The notes under the pieces were generated by a model. That model ran no database searches. It was not told where the DNA came from and saw nothing but the letters and a program-made list of their open reading frames with translations. From Gammaproteobacteria bacterium (lineage in GTDB: Bacteria > Pseudomonadota > Gammaproteobacteria > QNFN01): DNA of 7,744 bases. The DNA is taken from positions 1-7,744 of the forward strand of contig QNFN01000077.1 of the NCBI GenBank assembly GCA_003645555.1, given 5' to 3'. A program made the position numbers and the translations under genes. This document shows, piece after piece, positions 6,914-7,744 of this stretch (position 1 is its first letter; the number at the start of each line of letters is the position of its first letter).

Positions 6914-7309
6914 ATGTCCATGACCGATCCAATCGCCGACCTGCTGACTCGCATCCGCAATGGTCAGGCTGCGTCCAAGGCCGAGGTGACGGCGCCTTCC
7001 TCCAAGCTCAAGGTGTCCATCACCAAAGTGCTCAAGGACGAGGGCTACATTAGTGACTATGCCGTGGGCGACGTCGCGGGCAAGGCGACCCTGACGGTGC
7101 GCCTGAAGTACCATGGTGGCCAGCCGGTGATCGATCAGATCAAGCGCGTCAGCCGACCGGGCCTGCGGGTCTATAAGGGTAATGGCGAAGTGCCACAGGT
7201 TCTCGAAGGCCTGGGTATCGCCATTGTTTCCACTTCCCAGGGGGTTATGACCGACCGGGCCGCGCGCAAAGCGGGCCAGGGCGGCGAAATCCTCTGCTAC
7301 GTCTCCTGA
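6914..7309 (+). CDS. rpsH: 30S ribosomal protein S8
   Basis: S8 binds helix 21 of 16S rRNA and is central to assembly of the 30S platform. In E. coli it also represses the spc operon by binding mRNA at the rplE start. The product is 131 residues (E. coli 130). It has [20 protein letters not shown] at 1-20, [19 protein letters not shown] at 28-46, [11 protein letters not shown] at 78-88, and the RNA-binding signature [20 protein letters not shown] at 106-125. The RNA-contact STS and MTD residues are present, so autoregulation is possible in principle. GAGGT at 6901-6905 supports the ATG at 6914; an ATG at 6920 would lose the conserved MSM start. Confidence 0.98.
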   Translation: MSMTDPIADLLTRIRNGQAASKAEVTAPSSKLKVSITKVLKDEGYISDYAVGDVAGKATLTVRLKYHGGQPVIDQIKRVSRPGLRVYKGNGEVPQVLEGLGIAIVSTSQGVMTDRAARKAGQGGEILCYVS

Positions 7310-7325
7310 CACGAGGAACGCAGTC

Positions 7326-7744
7326 ATGTCCCGAGTAGGCAAGGCACCTGTCGATATCCCGTCTGGCGTCGAGGTGACGCTGAGCGACGTCGACATCCGG
7401 GTCAAGGGACCGAAGGGCACGTTGCAGCAGTCGCTGCACGGGGCCGTCGAGGTTGTGCGCGAAGAGAATCAGCTGAGTGTGCGCCCGGTGGCGGGCCACC
7501 CCGCCGCCAAGGCGATGTACGGCACCATGCGCGCGCTGCTCGGCAACATGATGACCGGAGTCAGCAGTGGCTTCGAGAAAAAGCTCGACCTGGTTGGCGT
7601 CGGCTACCGTGCCCAGGCGCAGGGCAACGTACTCAACCTGACCCTCGGCTTCTCGCATCCGGTGGCGCACAAACTGGCCGAGGGCATCACCGTCGAGACG
7701 CCGAGCCAGACCGAGGTCGTGGTCAAGGGTATCGACAAGCAGAA
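7326..7744 (+). CDS. rplF: 50S ribosomal protein L6 (3' truncated by window)
   Basis: L6 sits at the base of the L7/L12 stalk near the factor-binding site. The window holds 139 codons plus two bases, out of about 177 in the family. The protein starts MSRVGKAPVDIPSGVEV. The first of two similar L6 domains covers about 1-80. The second begins with SSGFEKKLDLVGVGYRAQAQ and has LTLGFSHPVAHKLAEGI, a typical L6 stretch. The frame is open to the end at GIDKQ. GAGGA at 7313-7317, 8 nt upstream, supports the ATG at 7326, and the gene follows rpsH by 16 nt. The C-terminal signature is outside the window. Confidence 0.97.
   Translation, partial: MSRVGKAPVDIPSGVEVTLSDVDIRVKGPKGTLQQSLHGAVEVVREENQLSVRPVAGHPAAKAMYGTMRALLGNMMTGVSSGFEKKLDLVGVGYRAQAQGNVLNLTLGFSHPVAHKLAEGITVETPSQTEVVVKGIDKQ

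Noticed and set aside
6032..7420. Open frame of 462 codons on the - strand opposite rplE, rpsN, rpsH and rplF
   Set aside because: It lies entirely antisense to four well-conserved ribosomal genes. Long antisense frames are expected where codons have G/C third positions. Its composition shows no recognisable domain.

Overview
The window is a continuous piece of the str–S10–spc ribosomal protein cluster, all on the + strand: the 3' end of tuf (EF-Tu), then rpsJ-rplC-rplD-rplW-rplB-rpsS-rplV-rpsC-rplP-rpmC-rpsQ (the S10 set), then rplN-rplX-rplE-rpsN-rpsH and a 3'-truncated rplF (the start of the spc set). Every protein aligns over its full length, from memory, with the Escherichia coli family member. 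No frameshift, insertion, missing gene or extra gene was found. The sequence is visibly GC-rich, with G/C at most third codon positions. Protein sequences and gene order point to a Gammaproteobacterium outside the enteric group. The 101-residue S14 with one cysteine, the EF-Tu C-terminus, and L3 and L16 with family-typical modification motifs all fit. I cannot fix the order or genus from sequence alone.

Layout. Positions 1-193 are the tuf tail. Only 10 nt separate it from rpsJ (204-515), so there is no space for an E. coli-type S10 leader. The largest gap, 88 nt (516-603), lies between rpsJ and rplC and can form GC-rich hairpins, two of which are mutually exclusive. From rplC (604) to rpsQ (ends 5254) the genes are closely packed. 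ATGA or TGATG overlaps occur at rplD/rplW, rplP/rpmC and rpmC/rpsQ. A 51-nt, comparatively AT-rich gap (5255-5305) marks the S10/spc boundary and contains a possible short leader reading frame that ends on the rplN start codon. The spc genes follow with gaps of 9-36 nt. The rplX-rplE junction, where E. coli places its S8 repressor site, can fold around the rplE start codon.

How it works together. The products are structural parts of both ribosomal subunits, plus EF-Tu, which brings aminoacyl-tRNA to the ribosome. The 50S proteins here are L2, L3, L4, L5, L6, L14, L16, L22, L23, L24 and L29; the 30S proteins are S3, S8, S10, S14, S17 and S19. No terminator (stem plus T-run) is seen in any gap, so the whole window could be one transcript with internal translational control.

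This is a core housekeeping region. I see no undescribed biological system. The points worth a second look are possible RNA-level regulatory elements in the few gaps.
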